Source of the DNA: Casuarina equisetifolia
Lineage: Eukaryota > Streptophyta > Magnoliopsida > Fagales > Casuarinaceae
NCBI GenBank assembly: GCA_028551475.1
Contig: CM052359.1
Coordinates: 15,563,583-15,627,582, forward strand
Direction: 5' to 3'
DNA length: 64,000 nucleotides
The stretch's first letter is position 1. The number at the start of each line of letters is the position of its first letter. Under the pieces are notes generated by a model that did no database searches, was not told the DNA's origin, and saw only the letters and a program-made list of their open reading frames with translations. Shown one piece after another: positions 26,060 through 38,021 of this stretch. The position numbers and the translations under genes were made by a program.

Positions 26060-26945
26060 ATCACAAATTGAGCCTAAAAGAATTGATGAAGCACTTAAGG
26101 ATGAAGATTGGATAATGGCCATACAAGAAGAATTGAATCAATTTGCAAAATCTAAGGTATAGACATTGGTACCAAGATTAATAGATCATACGGTGATAGG
26201 AACTAAGTGGGTATACAAAAATAAGATGGATGAGTTTGGCATAGTTACAAGAAACAAAGCTAGATTAATAGCTCAAGGTTATAGTCAATAAGAAGACATA
26301 GATTATAAGGAAACATCTGCTTTTATGGCTAGAATGGAAGCTATTAAGATGTTACTTGCTTTTGCCTATCACAAAAACTTTAAACTATATCAAATGGATG
26401 TTAAAAGTACATTATTAAATGGAGTTATCAAAGAATATGTGTATGTTAAACAACCTCTAGGATTTGAAGATCCTTTATTGCTTGATCATGTTTTTAAGTT
26501 GAATAAAGCCTTGTATGGATTGAAACAAGCCCTAGGGGCTTGGTATGAAAAATTAAGCAACTCCTTAATTCAAAACACACTTTTTGTTAAAAATTAAGAA
26601 GTTGAAATGCTAATTGCTAAAGTATATATGGATAATATCATCTTTATATCAACTAAAGATGAGCTATGTCAAGAGTTTGCAAATAAAATGAAAAAGGAGT
26701 TTGAAATGAGTATGATGGTTGAGTTAAATTTCTTTCTTGGATTGCAAATCAAACAATCCGAAGATGGTATATTCATTTGTCAGTCAAAGTTCACCAAAGA
26801 TCTTATAAAACGGTTCAACTTGGAGACTCTTAAGCTATATTTACCCCTTTGAGCACTTCTCTTAACTTTGAATATGAAGAAAATAGCATAGAAGTAGATT
26901 CTAGACTATATTGAGGCATGATTAGATCTCTTTTATATCTGACAG
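26060..26945 (+). mobile_element. copia-A reverse transcriptase region (fossil)
   Basis: RT wording of Ty1/copia is clear (GTKWVYKNKMDEFG, LYQMDVKSTLLNG, LYGLKQALGAWYE, FFLGLQIKQ). Its 3' part is cut by gypsy-A at 26946 and the remainder lies after 36830. GACAG at 26941-26945 is the left target duplication of that insertion. Confidence 0.85.
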
Positions 26946-28354
26946 TGATAACTCTATTTTTATAAAGTTATTTTAACTATTTTATGATATAAATAATACA
27001 AGTTTTATAAGATAATATTTAAGTTTTTATATATTTATGTAAATTTGTGTTATTTATGTAGCGAACTCCAAAAGAACATGAGAAATAAAGGAAAAGAAAG
27101 TTACAAAAAGGCACGTGAAGAAGAAAAGGAAAGAAAAAGAAGTCAAAAGAAGAAAAGAGGAGGCAACGTGTAAAGTAGCAAAAAGAGGAGGAAAAGGACA
27201 AAAAGGACAAGAAAGGAAATAAAGGAAAATGGGCAAAAAAGTGAATTACTAAGGGAGAATCTTAGGGCACGCGTCCCAAGATAGCATAAAAGGGCAAAGG
27301 AACGTGAATTGAAACATAGAGAAGGCGCCGCACAAGAGAAGGAGAGAGAGAAAAGAGAAAAAAGAAGAAGAAGCTGTGTGTTGCTATCGAAACCAAGGAA
27401 GAGAGAAAAAGTGAGAGAAGAAAGAGAAAACCAAGGAAGAAAGAGAGAAATAGAGGTGCGAAAGCTTCTCTCTACTTCTTATCATTCTTGAATTGTAGGA
27501 ATTCTATAAAGAATTCTTAAAGAGAAGATAGTGTTGACAACTTTCTTGTTTTTTTATTTAAGATGTTTTGCTTAATTTTTACTATTGCTTTGGTTTGTTA
27601 TTTCATTATGTTCTAAACTTCTTTTGCTAGAGCGAAGATGTAGCCTAACTAAGATGATGTAAATTTTATAAGTTTTTATGTTTTACAAGATATTTTATTT
27701 ATATGAGTTATATATTATTATGCTTAATGCTTTTAAGTGATTGACCACCACTTGAATGATTTGATGTACATGTTAGAGACTGAAAGATAATAATATGCAA
27801 TTGCTTCTTATAATATATAACTATGAATTAAATGTAGATAGACATATACCATGTCATTTGTGTGGCTTTTGGTGATAAGATGATTGAAAGATTTCTTGTA
27901 AACCAAGAATATTCACAGACCCTAATGCATTTGGTTTGTTTCAATTCATATATAGAGATATAGTGAATTAATAAACTAAATAGGTTTACATACCTAGACA
28001 TAGGATAGTAACTAAATTAGGAAGTTTCGCCATCACATAGGTAATACCATTCTCGCAGGCATAAATTGTGGAAATTCATATCTAGTAGTAATGATGAAAT
28101 CGAAGCTCTAACATATTTCTCATCTTGATTTTTCTTACTTGGATTCAATTTTAATTAGTCTTGAGTTTTCGTTTTAAAAGTTTTAAATTTTAATTCATCA
28201 TCAACAATATTTTGATTTGTTAGGTAAATTTTAGGATTAATTCATCATTAGTACTTAATTAGTCTAGTATTCACCAATCTTTGTAGGATGATACTTTTCT
28301 TATCATTATATTACTTGTTCGACATGTTCACTTGCATATAAATTTCACCGAACA
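26946..28354 (+). repeat. gypsy-A 5' LTR
   Basis: 1409 bp from TGATAACTCTATTTTTAT to TTTCACCGAACA. The part at about 27065-27470 is almost all A and G on the plus strand. Confidence 0.95.
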
Positions 28355-28360
28355 AGTTTT

Positions 28361-28378
28361 TGGCGCCGTTGCCAGGGA
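28361..28378 (+). other. gypsy-A primer binding site, tRNA-Asp type
   Basis: TGGCGCCGTTGCCAGGGA, six bases after the LTR. It agrees, with at most one change, with the Asp tRNA primer site known from Athila-type elements (TGGCGCCGTTGCCGGGGA). Confidence 0.9.
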
Positions 28379-28568
28379 TTGGTTGTTTTATTGCTAATTA
28401 ATATTAACACCAGATAGTTCTAAGTTTAATCTAGTTTTTATTTTCTTTAAAAAAAATCAATTTTTTTTATTTTGTTAGATTTTATTTTTATTTTTCTTTA
28501 TTATTGTTATTTTTCCTTTAAAAAAAATCATTTTTTTTAGTTACTACTTTTTAGGAGTGTTACAGACA

Positions 28569-29335
28569 TGCATGACCCATAGCCAAAGAGGACAACTTGT
28601 TAATCTTGACTTTGAAATTGAACGCACAGTCAGAAAGCAACAAAAGGAGCTAAGAGAACAAGGAAATGAAGCTACAAAAATGGCAGAGAATGATGATCCA
28701 CTCAAGCTTCTAAAAGAATATGTTGCACCAACAGTTCAGGGTGCCACTTCAAGCATCAAAAGGCCTGCAATTCAAGCAAACAACTTTGAAATCAAGCCAT
28801 CACTCATTCAGATGCTTCAAAATTTTGTGCAATTTAGTGGGCTACCAAATGATGATCCAAATGCTCATATTGATGCTTTTCTTGAAATCTGTGACATGAT
28901 TAAATACAATGGAGTCACAGATGATGTTGTTAGATTAAGGCTATTCCCATTTTCTTTAAGAGACAAAGCTAAAAGTTGGCTTTCTTCTCTTCCTGTAGGA
29001 TCAATTACAACATGGGATGATTTGGCTCAGAAATTTCTTAGTAAGTTTTTTCCTCCAGCAAAGTCTGCCAAAATACATAACGATATTACCGCTTTTATGT
29101 AGATGGACAATGAATCATTATATGAAGCTTGGAAAAGATTCAAGGAGCTTTTAAGAAAATGTCCATAACATAGACTACCCATATGGTTATAGGTACAAAC
29201 TTTTTATAATGGGTCTAGTACAAATCTACGTTTTATGCTTGATGCAGTTGCAGGAGGGGCTTTGAACAATAAGACACTAGAAGAAGCATATGATCTTTTG
29301 GAGGAAATGGCAAATAATAGTTATTAGTGGCTTAC
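28569..29335 (+). mobile_element. gypsy-A gag region (fossil)
   Basis: The Athila-type gag core is clear: HIDAFLEICDM, LRLFPFSLRDKAKSWL, W.DL..KFL.KFFP, and further on LYEAWKRFKELLRKCP. The fold is that of the retrotransposon gag family. The region is broken towards its end. Confidence 0.85.
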
Positions 29336-30670
29336 TGAGGGTCACCGGTAAGGAAAGCTAGTGGAATTCATCAAGTGGATGCTTTCACTATAATGTATGC
29401 ACAAATTGAAAAACTCAACAAGAAGATAGATAACCTGAGTGCTCCAGTCATGAGGATTCAAAACATATTATGTGATCATTATGGTGGAGGACTTGCAAGC
29501 ATAGAGTGCCAAGTAGGTAACGCCTTTACTTAGGGTAGCAAAGATGCTAATTATGTTAGAAATTCAAGTAGGCCACAAAATAATCCATGCTCCAACACTT
29601 ACAATCTGGGATGGTGTAACCACCCAAATTTTTCATAGAGTAATTCTAATGCAATGAGGCCACCACCAGGATTCAAGCAACCAAAAGAAAAGAAGCCTAA
29701 TTTAGAGGAAATGGTCGCCAAGATGTTATAGAGCAACGAAACAAGATTGCAAAATCAAGAAGCTTCAATTCAAAATTTAAAGGTGCAAATAGGTCAGTTG
29801 GCTAATATGATTTTAGGAAGACAACAAGGTTCATTGTCGAGTAGCACAGAGAAGAATCGTATAGAAGATGCAAAGGTAATAACCTTGAGAAATGGCAAAC
29901 AAGTGGGAAAAGATGACGTTGAGAAGGAAAATGTCAGGGATAAGGAAGATGATGTTAGCATGCAACCTGAGGAGGCAACCAAGAGGACATTATTCCCTGA
30001 TAATCCCAAGCCTTATGTGCCTCCAATTCCATTTCCTCAGAGACTCCAGCAACATAAAATAGATAAGTAATTTTCTAAATTTCTTGATGTATTTAAAAAA
30101 TTACATATTAACATTCCTTTTACAGATGCATTAGCTCAAATGCCCAATTATGCAAAATTTCTTAAGGAGATATTGAAAAATAAAAGGAAGCTAGAAGAGT
30201 ATGAAACTATGAAGCTAACTGAAGAATGCTCAGCCATCTTACAAAACAAACTACCTCCAAAATTAAAAGATCTAGGGAGTTTTACAATTCCTTGTACTAT
30301 TGGAGATTCTCACTTTGATAAGGCATTATGTGATTTAGGAGCTAGTATTAATCTAATTCCTTTTTCTGTTTTCAGGAAATTAGGATTGGGTGAGGTGAAG
30401 CTAACCACAGTGTCCTTACAATTGACTGATTAATCAATTAAATATCCAAGAGGTACTATAGAAGATGTATTAGTAAAAGTTGACAAATTCATTTTTCTTG
30501 CAGATTTTATAGTACTTGACATGGAGGAAGACTTTGAGGTACCACTTATCTTAGGTCAACCTTTTCTAGCAACATGAAGAGCTCTAATTGATGTACAACA
30601 AGGGAAGCTAATATTAAGAGTTCAAAATGATTATGTCACTTTTAATGTTTTTACTGCTATGAAACATCCC
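29336..30670 (+). mobile_element. gypsy-A gag tail and protease region (fossil)
   Basis: A charged gag tail is followed by the aspartic protease segment at about 30290-30620 (ALCDLGASINLIP, LGQPFLA). ITLRNGKQ and PFPQRL are typical Athila phrases just before protease. Confidence 0.8.
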
Positions 30671-31023
30671 TATGATGATAATTCCTGCTTTAGGGTTGAG
30701 ACAATTGATAAGTTTGTGAATAAGATAAAAAAAAAAAAGCTTTCAAGGATCCACTTGAAGCATGCTTGGTTCACCCAAAGAATGAGGAAATTAAAAGCGA
30801 AGAGATACAGGAGTATGCCAATCTCATGGAGGCAAATCCACCATACTCACAGCAAAAGGTGCCAAAGTTTGAGGAGTTAGGACAACACATGACAAAACCT
30901 AAGCCATCGATTGAAGAGCCTCCAACTCTTGAACTCAAGCCTTTACCTTCCCATTTGAAATATGTTTATTTAAATGAAGTTTCTACTTTGCTAGTAATTA
31001 TATTTTCTTCTTTGACATAATCA

Positions 31024-32450
31024 ATGGAAGAGAAATTACTTCAGGTGTTAAGAGAGCATAAAGGAGCAATTGGATGGAAAATAGCTAACATCAAGGGAAT
31101 TAGTCTTTCACTTTGCATGCAGGAGATTTTGATGGAAGAGCAGTACAAAGCTATTGTTCAACCTCAGAGGCGATTGAATCTAAATATGCAAGAAGTGGTG
31201 AAGGCTAAGGTAATCAAGTTGCTTGATGCAGGGATCATTTATCCTATCTCAGATAGTCCCTGGGTAAGTCCTATGCAAGTTGTGCCAAAGAAAGGAGGTA
31301 TGATTGTTCAAAGAAATGATAATTATGAATTGATTCCAACTAGGACAGTTATTGGATGGCGTGTGTGTATAGATTATAGAAAACTGAATGATGCCACTAG
31401 AAAAGATCATTTCCCTTTACCATTTATTGATAAAATGTTAGAAAGACTTGTAGGGCATAAATTTTATTGCTTTCTTGATGGGTATTCAGGGTATAATCAA
31501 ATTCACATTGCACCAGAAGATCAAGAGAAAACCACTTTCACTTGTCCTTATGGTACCTTTGCTTTTAGAAGAATGCCCTTTGGTCTTTGTAATGCACCAG
31601 CCACTTTTCAGAGATGCATGATGGCCATTTTTTCTGATATGGTTGAAAAATTCATTGAGATTTTCATGGATGATTTTTCTGTATTTGGTTCATCATTTAA
31701 CATTTGTTTAAATAATTTAGAAAGGGTCTTACAAAGGTGTGAGGAGACTAACCTTGTTTTGAATTGAGAGAAGCGTCATTTTATGGTGCAAGAAGGAATA
31801 GTGCTTGGGCATAAGATATCTAAAAAAGGATTAGAGGTTGATCGAGCTAAAGTGGAGCTCATTACAAAATTGCCCCCACCAACATCAGTGAAACTTGTTA
31901 GAGGCTTTTTGGGGCATGCAAGATTCTATGGTGGTTCATAAAAGAATTTTCTAAAATTGCTAGACCCCTTTCAAATTTGTTGGTTAAAGATATGAAATAT
32001 AACTTTTCTGATGAATGCTTGTAGGCTTTTAACACTCTAAAGAAAAAGTTAATATCAACGCCAATCATGGCATCACCATAATGGGACTTACCTTTTGAGC
32101 TAATGTGTGATGCTAGTGATTTTATAGTAGGAGCTGTTGTGGGACAACGAAAGAATGGAGTTTTTCAGACCATTTGCTATGCTAGTCAAACCTTGTTAGG
32201 TGCACAACTGAATTATTCAACAACAAAAAAAGAACTTTTGGCTGTAGTATTGCTTTTGATAAATTTCATTCTTATCTAATTGGTTCAAAAGTTATTGTTT
32301 ATTCTGACCACTCTGCTCTTAAGCATCTACTTGAAAAGAAAGAATAAAAACCTAGCTTAATAAGGTGGATTCTCTTACTACAAGATTTTGATTTGGAGAT
32401 CAAGGATAAGAAGGGGACCGAAAATCTAGTTGTAGATCATTTGTCCAGAA
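31024..32450 (+). mobile_element. gypsy-A reverse transcriptase and RNase H region (fossil)
   Basis: RT at about 31060-31770 is well preserved (VCIDYRKLNDATRKDHFPLP, FRRMPFGLCNAPATFQRC, FMDDFSVFG). RNase H follows at about 32090-32440 (FELMCDASDF). The wording is Athila-like. The stretch is interrupted. Confidence 0.9.
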
Positions 32451-32560
32451 TTCCCAATCTGAAGGAAGAAGATCAACCGATTATGGAAGAATTTCCTGAT
32501 GAAAATATTTTTGCACTCCAATCCATCCAAATTCCCTAGTATGCTGATTTTGTCAATTAT

Positions 32561-33724
32561 TTGGTAAGTAATGTTTTTCCTCCTGAAATGTCATATCAAC
32601 AAAGAAAAAAATTCTTTTCTGACCTCAAACATTGTTTTTGGGAAGAGCGTTTCTTGTTTAAAGTATGTGTAGATCAGGTTATAAGGAGATGTGTTCCTGA
32701 GGAAGAGATGGCTAGTATCTTACACCATTGTCATGCTAGAGAGGCAGGTGGTCATTTTGGTGCCACCAAAACTGCAGCTAAGGTTTTACAATTTGGATTT
32801 TATTGGCCCACACTTTTTAGAGATGCATATTCATATGTAGTTGTATGTGATCAATGTCAAAGAATTGGGAATATTTATAGGAAACATGAGATGCCTCTAA
32901 ACAATGTTGTTATGTGTGAGTTATTTGATGTTTGGGGTATTGATTTCATAGGACCTTTTCCACCTTCTTATGGAAATATGTATATTTTGGTGGTTGTTGA
33001 GTATGTGTCTAAGTGGGTAGAAGCAGTAGCGTTGCCAATAAATGATGCTAAGGTTGTGGTTAAATTCTTAAAGAAAAATATTTTTACCTGTTTTGGCACT
33101 CCTAAGGCAATCATAAGTGATAAAGGGACCCATTTTTGCAACAAACAATTTGAAGCACTTTTGGGTAAGTACGGGGTTATCTATAAGATTGCTATCCCTT
33201 ATCACCCTCAGACTAGTGGTCAAGTTGAGATATCAAATAGGAAAATTAAGAGAATTTTGGAAAAAACTGTGAATGCCTCAAGGAAAGATTGGTCAATGAA
33301 ACTTGATAATGCACTTTGGGCCTATAGAACAGCATTCAAAACACCAATTGGAATGTCTCATTTTAGGCTAGTGTTTAGGAAGACTTGTCATCTACCAGTA
33401 GAATTAGAGCATAAAGCATACTGGGCTTTGAAATTTTTTAACTTTGATATGCAATCTACAGGTGAAACTCGATTGTTGCAGCTAAATGAATTGCAGGAAT
33501 TACGAGATGAGGCCTATGAAAATGCCAAAATATACAAGGAGTGGACAAAAAGATGGCATGACAAACACATATTAAGAAGAGAGTTTGTGATTGGTCAGAA
33601 AGTATTACTTTATAACTCTCATCTTAAATTGTTTCTAGGTAAATTGCGGTCTCGATGGTTTGGCCCTTTCATTATCACTAAGGTATTCCCATATGGAGCA
33701 ATAGAAGTTACAAATGACACCTAA
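32561..33724 (+). mobile_element. gypsy-A integrase region (fossil)
   Basis: One long open stretch of 387 codons covers the H..H..C..C zinc part, the D,D,E core ([33 protein letters not shown]) and the C-terminal SH3-like part ([17 protein letters not shown]). It is the best preserved part of the element, but the pol unit as a whole is broken. Confidence 0.9.
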
Positions 33725-35421
33725 GGCACATTTAAGGTGAGTGGTCAGTGTTTGAAGCCTTACTTTGAGGGAGTCAATATGCAGAAGACTACCATTGATC
33801 TTCTTCCTCCTTGAGTAGCAACATTGAGGATAGTTTGACTGAAAACCATAAAGCAAGCGTTTCTTGGGAGGCAACCCAAGCATTTTGTTGGTTCTTTTGC
33901 TAAAAGTTTTATCACCACCATCTCCTCAGAACTCTCTATGGCTATCACCTACAATTAGGGGAGTTTTCTCATTCCTATTTTACCTTTATTTTCCTTTATT
34001 TTTGCATTGAGGACAATGCTTCATTCAAGTTTGGGGGTGGGAAAATAAATCTTTTCTTACTAAATCTAATTGAATTTTTTTCTCATGTTATGATTAAACC
34101 CTTTGTTTTGAATTTTTAGCGATTCTGAGGAAGATGTAGATTTTGTTCAAACCTGCAATTGTGATGTAAGTTTAGTGTGATTCTAATTATGTTTATCCAT
34201 TTATTAAACACTAAAAGTCCTTCATTTTTGAAATTGTGTGTATTTCTAGAAAACATTCATGTGAAGTATGTGATTTTCTTAGATCTCACCCAGATCTTAG
34301 AATTTGCTTGATTTCCTCTTGAGGTGAAATCCTAGGCTGCATTTAATTGAGAAAATGATTTAGGCCATTCTTTGGATTGTTTGAGCCTTTCAAGCCAACC
34401 CTATTTATTTATCACCAATCACCCGGCTGAGCCTTGATTCATATCCATTTTTTTTTATTTTGACACTCACATATATATACCTTTGAGCCTTTGACAAATT
34501 ATCTTTCCGTCCCGCACCCTTGAACATGTTGATTTTTAGGATATAAGTCTATTTGAGTGAAGAGAAGTTGAGGGGAAGGATTTATATAGGAAGAAGTTGA
34601 TTGCAATGATTATGTAGCATAATATGTTGCTTTTGTGAATGCCAAAAAAAAAAAAAAAGGAAATGCAACATTTGTTCAAGAATGGAATTCTCTTATTGCT
34701 TATTGTCAAATTCAAGTCACTCAAGTTTCAGAAATTAGCTTTTACATAGTAGTTGGATGTCATCAGCAAGATAAGATTATAATGGTTACATTTCTAGTCT
34801 TACTACTTGCTTTATGATTGCAAGCATGATTGTGACTTTTGTGAGTGTCAAAATCCAAGTGAAATCAAGTATTTTTGGGAAGAAATGAATGAGAGAAGTG
34901 GTGATAGAAAGATCACTTGCAAAAAAAAAAAGAAAAAAAAGAAAGCAAACAAAGGAAGTGACAAAAGCTCAAATTAGATCCTAGAAAGCAATGTGTTCAT
35001 GTGTAAATTTAGCTTAAATGACTTTCATCTTACCCCTAGCTCAGCCTTATATTATAAGCTTATAAAAGTCTTATTGATTCTTGGTTAGATGATTGGCCTA
35101 TATTAGTGGAGAGAGGAATGAAAGGCAAACCTATGAGGTTTGGTTAAAGATTTTGAGAGATTGCATATTAATGTGGATCTATTTAAAGTGCATATAGTTG
35201 AAAAGATAAGGACTCACACTCACACACATGAACATGGTCAACATAGTTAAAAGTCTATCTTATCTTATGAACAATTATTGTGTTTGGATGAAAGCTATAT
35301 TTTTTCTTTGAATTGTTAAGTTGAGCAATTTTAAGTGAATTTCAAGAAGAGGTTTTGTCCAAAACATATATTATCTCTTACTTTTGCTTGAGGACTAGCA
35401 AAATGTCAAGTTTGGGGGTCT
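33725..35421 (+). mobile_element. gypsy-A 3' non-coding region with two polypurine tracts
   Basis: About 1.7 kb with no supported gene. AAGTTTGGGGGT occurs at 34028-34039 and again at 35409-35420, the second directly before the 3' LTR. The second is the expected 3' polypurine tract; the first looks like an internal one. The stretch from about 34500 to 35420 matches 42390-43280 in reverse. Athila elements may carry an env-like gene here; none is visible. Confidence 0.75.
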
Positions 35422-36830
35422 TGATAACTTTATTTTTATAGAGTTATTTTAACTATTTTAGGATATAAATAATACAAATTTTATAAGATAATATTTAAGT
35501 TTTTATATATTTATGTAAATTTGTATTATTTATGTAGCAAACTCCAAAAGAGCATGAGAAATAAAGGAAAAGAAAGTTACAAAAAGGCACGTGAAGACGA
35601 AAAGGAAAGAAAAAGAAGTCAAAAGAAGAAAAGAGGAGGCAACGTGTAAAGTAGCAAAAAGAGGAGGAATAAGGACAAAAAGGCAAGAAAGGTAATAAAG
35701 GAAAAGGGGCAAAAAAGTGAATTACTAAGGGAGAATCTTAAGGCACATGTCCCAAGATAGCATAAAAAGGTAAAGGAACGTGAATTGAAACATAGAGAAG
35801 GCGCCGCACAAGAGAAGGAGAGAGAGAAAAGAAGAAGAAGCCATGTGTTGCTGTCGAAACCAACCAAGGAAGAGAGAAAAAGTGAGAGAAGAAAGAGAAA
35901 ACCAAGGAAGAAAAAGAGAAATAGGGGCGTGAAAGCTTCTCTTTACCTCTTATCATTATTGAATTGTAGGAATTCTGTAAAGAATTCTTAAAGAGAAGAA
36001 AGTGTGGTGACAACTTTCTTGTTTTTTTATTTAAGATGTTTTGCTTAATTTTTACTATTGCTTTGGTTTGTTATTTCATTATGTTCTAAACTTCTTTTGG
36101 TAGAGCGAAGATGTAGCCTAACTAAGATGATGTGAATTTTATAAGTTTTTATGTTTTGCAAGATATTTTATTTATGTGAGTTATATATTATTATGTTTAA
36201 TGCTTTTAAGTGATTGGCCACTACTTGAATGATTTGATGTGCATGTTAAAGACTGAAAGGTAATAATATGCAATTGCTTCTTATAATATATAACCATGAA
36301 TTAAATGTGGATAGACATATACCATGTCATTTGTGTGGCTTTCAGGTGATAAGATGATCAAAAGATTTATTGTAAATCAAGAATATTCACAGATCCTAAT
36401 GCATTTGGTTTGTTTCAATTCATATATAGAGATATAGTGAATTAATAAACTAAATAGGTTTACTATACCTAGACATAGGATTGTAAATAAATTAGGAAGT
36501 TCCGTTATTACATAGGTAATACCATTCTTGTAGGCATAAACTATGGAAATTCATATCTAGTAGTTATGGTGAAATCGGAAGCTTTAAAATGTTTCTCATC
36601 TTGATTTTTCTTACTTGGATTCAATTTTAATTAGTCTTGAGTTTTCGTTTTAAAAGTTTTAAATTTTAATTCATTATCAACAATATTTTGATTTGCTAGA
36701 TAAATTTTAGGATTAATTCATTATTAGTACTTAATTAGTTTAGTATTCACCAATCTTTGTGGGATGATACTTTTCTTATCATTATATTACTTGTTCGACA
36801 TATTCACTTGCATCTAAATTTCACCGAACA
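35422..36830 (+). repeat. gypsy-A 3' LTR
   Basis: 1409 bp, the same length as the 5' LTR, ending TTTCACCGAACA and followed by the right GACAG target duplication. Confidence 0.95.
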
Positions 36831-36835
36831 GACAG

Positions 36836-38021
36836 CATCAGGCTTGACATTTTATTTAGTGTGTGTTTTTGTGCTCGATTTCAAGCAATCTTAGAGAAGT
36901 TGACTTGACATTGGTCAAACGTACCTTTAGATATCTAAAAGACACTGCAAATCTAGGATTATGGTATCCTAAGGAATCTAATTTTGATTTGCACTCTTAT
37001 AGTGATGTTGATGATGCTAGATACAAAATGGATAGAAAACATACTAGTGGTGCACGTCATTTTCTAGGAAATATGCTTGTTTCTTGGTATTCTAAAAAGC
37101 AAAACAATGTTGCTATATCCACCATGAAAGTTGAATATATGGTTGCTGCTAGTTGCTATGTACAAGTTCTATGGATTAAATAACAACTTGTTGATTTTGG
37201 AATGTGTGTTAAAATGTATAACTTAAATATGATAATACTAGTGCTATAAATCTCACCAAAAATCTTGTACAACACTAAAAAACTAAACGTATAGAAATTA
37301 GAAATCATTTTATCTGGGATTACATGGCTAAGAAAGACATTCAAGTAGAATTTGTTATAACTAAATTATAGTGTGCAAATATTTTTAGTAAGCCACTTGA
37401 TAAAGATAGATTTTATCAACTCTAAAGTGATCTGGGTATGTGTATTGTTGCCAACTTAAATCTTTCAGTTTAATTCAATGTTTTAGTTTTTTCTTTTTTC
37501 TGTCTATTTCTTTCTAGTTTTTGAGACTGTTGTTGCAGGGTCGTCTTGTACCTTGATAATTTTTGGTAGATCTTAATGTAAGGGGGACTATCAATTAGAA
37601 CTTATCAAACACTCAGTATTGTGTTAAGAGGAGCATTCTCACAAGGAGTTTTTATTTCTCTTTCACTCTCTACTCTCCTCTTGTATTTTGTGTTGTGGTT
37701 GTACTCATTTTCTATGAATTTGTTCTTGGTTGCACTTCCCATTCCCATCATTTTTTTCACTTCACTTGGTTGCAATTTTTTGGGGGAGGCCTACTAGTCA
37801 TAAGTCAACAATTTTTCTTTAGCTAATTCTTTTTTATGTTAACAAAAAGAGGGAGAAATTTTTTTCATTGGCACAAGAAAATTGATTCAGTACACTTTGT
37901 ATGTACTTGAATTGATAAAATTTTGCATTGTTTCTCTAATGAAAAGTTTTCATGTGATGGTTGCATTGTGTGAGAAATATTTTTTTAGTTAAAGTTTTGT
38001 CCCCATTAAAAAGGGGGAGAT
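36836..38021 (+). mobile_element. copia-A RNase H region and 3' end (fossil)
   Basis: Resumes copia coding after gypsy-A: FRYLKDTANLGLWYP, YSDVDDARY.MDRK.TSG and MKVEYMVAASC are the RNase H phrases that end copia pol. AAAAAGGGGGAGA just before 38022 is the polypurine tract. Confidence 0.85.

Larger units (their letters stand above)
26946..36830 (+). mobile_element. gypsy-A: Athila-like Ty3/gypsy element nested in copia-A
   Basis: 9885 bp with both LTRs exactly 1409 bp long, flanked by GACAG at 26941-26945 and 36831-36835. It has an Asp-type primer site, gag, protease, RT, RNase H and integrase, then about 1.7 kb without a gene before the 3' LTR. RT and integrase wording match the Athila lineage. 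LTRs differ at about 7 of the first 150 positions; with the usual grass LTR clock this would be around 2 million years, a rough inference. It is structurally whole but broken in coding, with roughly ten breaks. Confidence 0.93.

Noticed and set aside
28361-28378. tRNA gene
   Set aside because: Only the 3'-end complement is present, directly after an LTR; it is a primer site.
33725-35421. Env-like gene in gypsy-A
   Set aside because: Only short frames (about 60 codons) exist and none resembles an envelope-like protein.
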